Of a DNA stretch of 64,000 nucleotides, positions 59,893-64,000 are shown one piece after another. The translations under genes and the position numbers were made by a program. Source of the DNA: Naganishia liquefaciens (lineage: Eukaryota; Basidiomycota; Tremellomycetes; Filobasidiales; Filobasidiaceae); the NCBI GenBank assembly GCA_013423385.1, contig BLZA01000040.1, positions 62,001-126,000 of the forward strand. Reading direction: 5' to 3'. The notes below the pieces were generated by a model that saw nothing but the letters and a program-made list of their open reading frames with translations, was not told the DNA's origin and made no database searches. The stretch's first letter is position 1, and every line of letters starts with the position of its first letter.

Positions 59893-60206
59893 TGAGCCAT
59901 GCGGACATGGTGTGTATGCACTTTGCATGGTTGTTCTTCATACAGTCGGCTTTCACTGGTGGTTTGAATGACGGAAACGACAATTGATAAAAGGAACGAT
60001 ACAGAACGAGAAATACAGTTGAACCCTTGCTATACACCGAGAGAGCGCAAATACAATGTGATTTTCAAGATTTTGACAAAGGGTGCTCGAAACGAAGCAT
60101 ACAAACCTGCTGATACAAACCTGCTGACTGGCGAATTGCTTGATTTTACAATAGTACACATGATCCGATAGCCATCAAAACCGATGGAAAGGGTTGAAGA
60201 CGGCGT
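59893..60206. other. Convergent 3' region
   Basis: About 310 bases between the facing stop codons of the oxidoreductase and Nbr1-like genes. AT-rich; no gene. Confidence 0.55.
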
Positions 60207-63582
<3,376 letters not shown>

Positions 63583-63950
63583 GGTGTCGTGCCGCGGTGG
63601 AGAATTCTCTACCGAAGTGTCGCCACTGCTCTGACCTCTTGAATTAGCGAGCCTCATAGATAAAGGGCGAGGTCGTCAGCTGCTGTGCTTCGCGGTGACG
63701 AATCGTCATCCAACCTATATTAGCCGCAATACAGGACGGATATTAGTAAGACGGTTCATCAATGTGAACAAAATATGAATAATGTTGTGAAACTCGGGCG
63801 GAATCACAGCTTGATCGATATCGAGCTTCAAGTTCCCGTTTACATTCCCAGCGCGTCGTTGCGATCTTTGCGAAACAGCATATCGACACGAGCACCATTA
63901 CTCTTAGTGCCGATCTTTGTAACGGCAGCAAGTGATAAACCGCTTCGAAA
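63583..63950. promoter_or_regulatory. Divergent promoter at the right edge
   Basis: About 370 bases between the Nbr1-like start and a probable plus-strand start at 63951. No strong TATA box. A minus-strand open frame running in from the edge (63743-64000) has no motif and is antisense to the plus-strand start. Confidence 0.45.
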
Positions 63951-64000
63951 ATGGCTGTGCCCCGGAAGACGGCGGCTTCCAACAAGAAGCGAGAGGTCAT
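63951..64000 (+). CDS. Start of a gene truncated by the window edge
   Basis: ATG in good context (CGAAAATGG) beginning MAVPRKTAASNKKREV, a basic start typical of a nuclear or ribosomal-type protein. Only 16 codons are present, so no family can be named. Confidence 0.35.
   Translation, partial: MAVPRKTAASNKKREV

Overview
The window is nuclear DNA of a fungus, most likely a basidiomycete. Almost every gene is split by many short introns (mostly about 45-70 nt, GT...AG, with CTAAC- or CTGAC-like branch sites). Base composition is moderate, and the gene set is fungal: Utp18, GH38 vacuolar mannosidase, carboxypeptidase Y, an Mnn2-like mannosyltransferase, Dot1, an Nbr1-type autophagy receptor and a Crz1-like zinc-finger factor. 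The zinc-finger and Bni4-like proteins read like basidiomycete (Tremellomycete-like) versions, but that placement is inference. I saw no tRNA, rRNA, CRISPR array or recognisable transposon.

Layout: 0.7-2.8 kb, Utp18 (ribosome biogenesis). 3.9-23.2 kb, a carbohydrate block: Lac12-like sugar permease (-), GH5 glycosidase (+), small unknown protein (-), maltose-permease-like transporter (-), GH38 alpha-mannosidase (+, 17 exons) and secreted GH3 beta-glucosidase (+). A relic of a sugar-transporter gene lies beside the first permease. 23.8-30.1 kb, a small single-span membrane protein, an anion:cation-symporter-family (Dal5-like) transporter and a Gln/Pro-rich nuclear-looking protein. 31.2-36.2 kb, carboxypeptidase Y and an Mnn2-like glycosyltransferase. 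37.3-44.8 kb, the Crz1-like factor and a cytochrome P450. 45.1-52.6 kb, all on the minus strand, Dot1, an orphan protein and a Bni4-like scaffold. 53.9-63.6 kb, a second Dal5-like transporter (-), a DAO-type FAD oxidoreductase (+) and an Nbr1-like receptor (-). The start of one more gene (+) lies at the right edge.

Functional links: the permeases and glycosidases of the first 23 kb could together take up and break down plant- or wall-derived sugars. The Nbr1-like receptor (PB1, three ZZ fingers, FW domain, C-terminal Atg8-interacting motif) and the GH38 mannosidase are a known receptor-cargo pair in other fungi and lie about 42 kb apart here. Gene models were built by eye: protein families are mostly secure, whereas exact starts and some splice sites are inferred from reading-frame phase and family motifs. 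I did not find a clearly new multi-gene system. The most unusual items are a GC-AG intron in the mannosidase, a tandemly doubled 5' splice site, a CGGACT array upstream of the first permease, and a P450 without the usual acid-alcohol pair.
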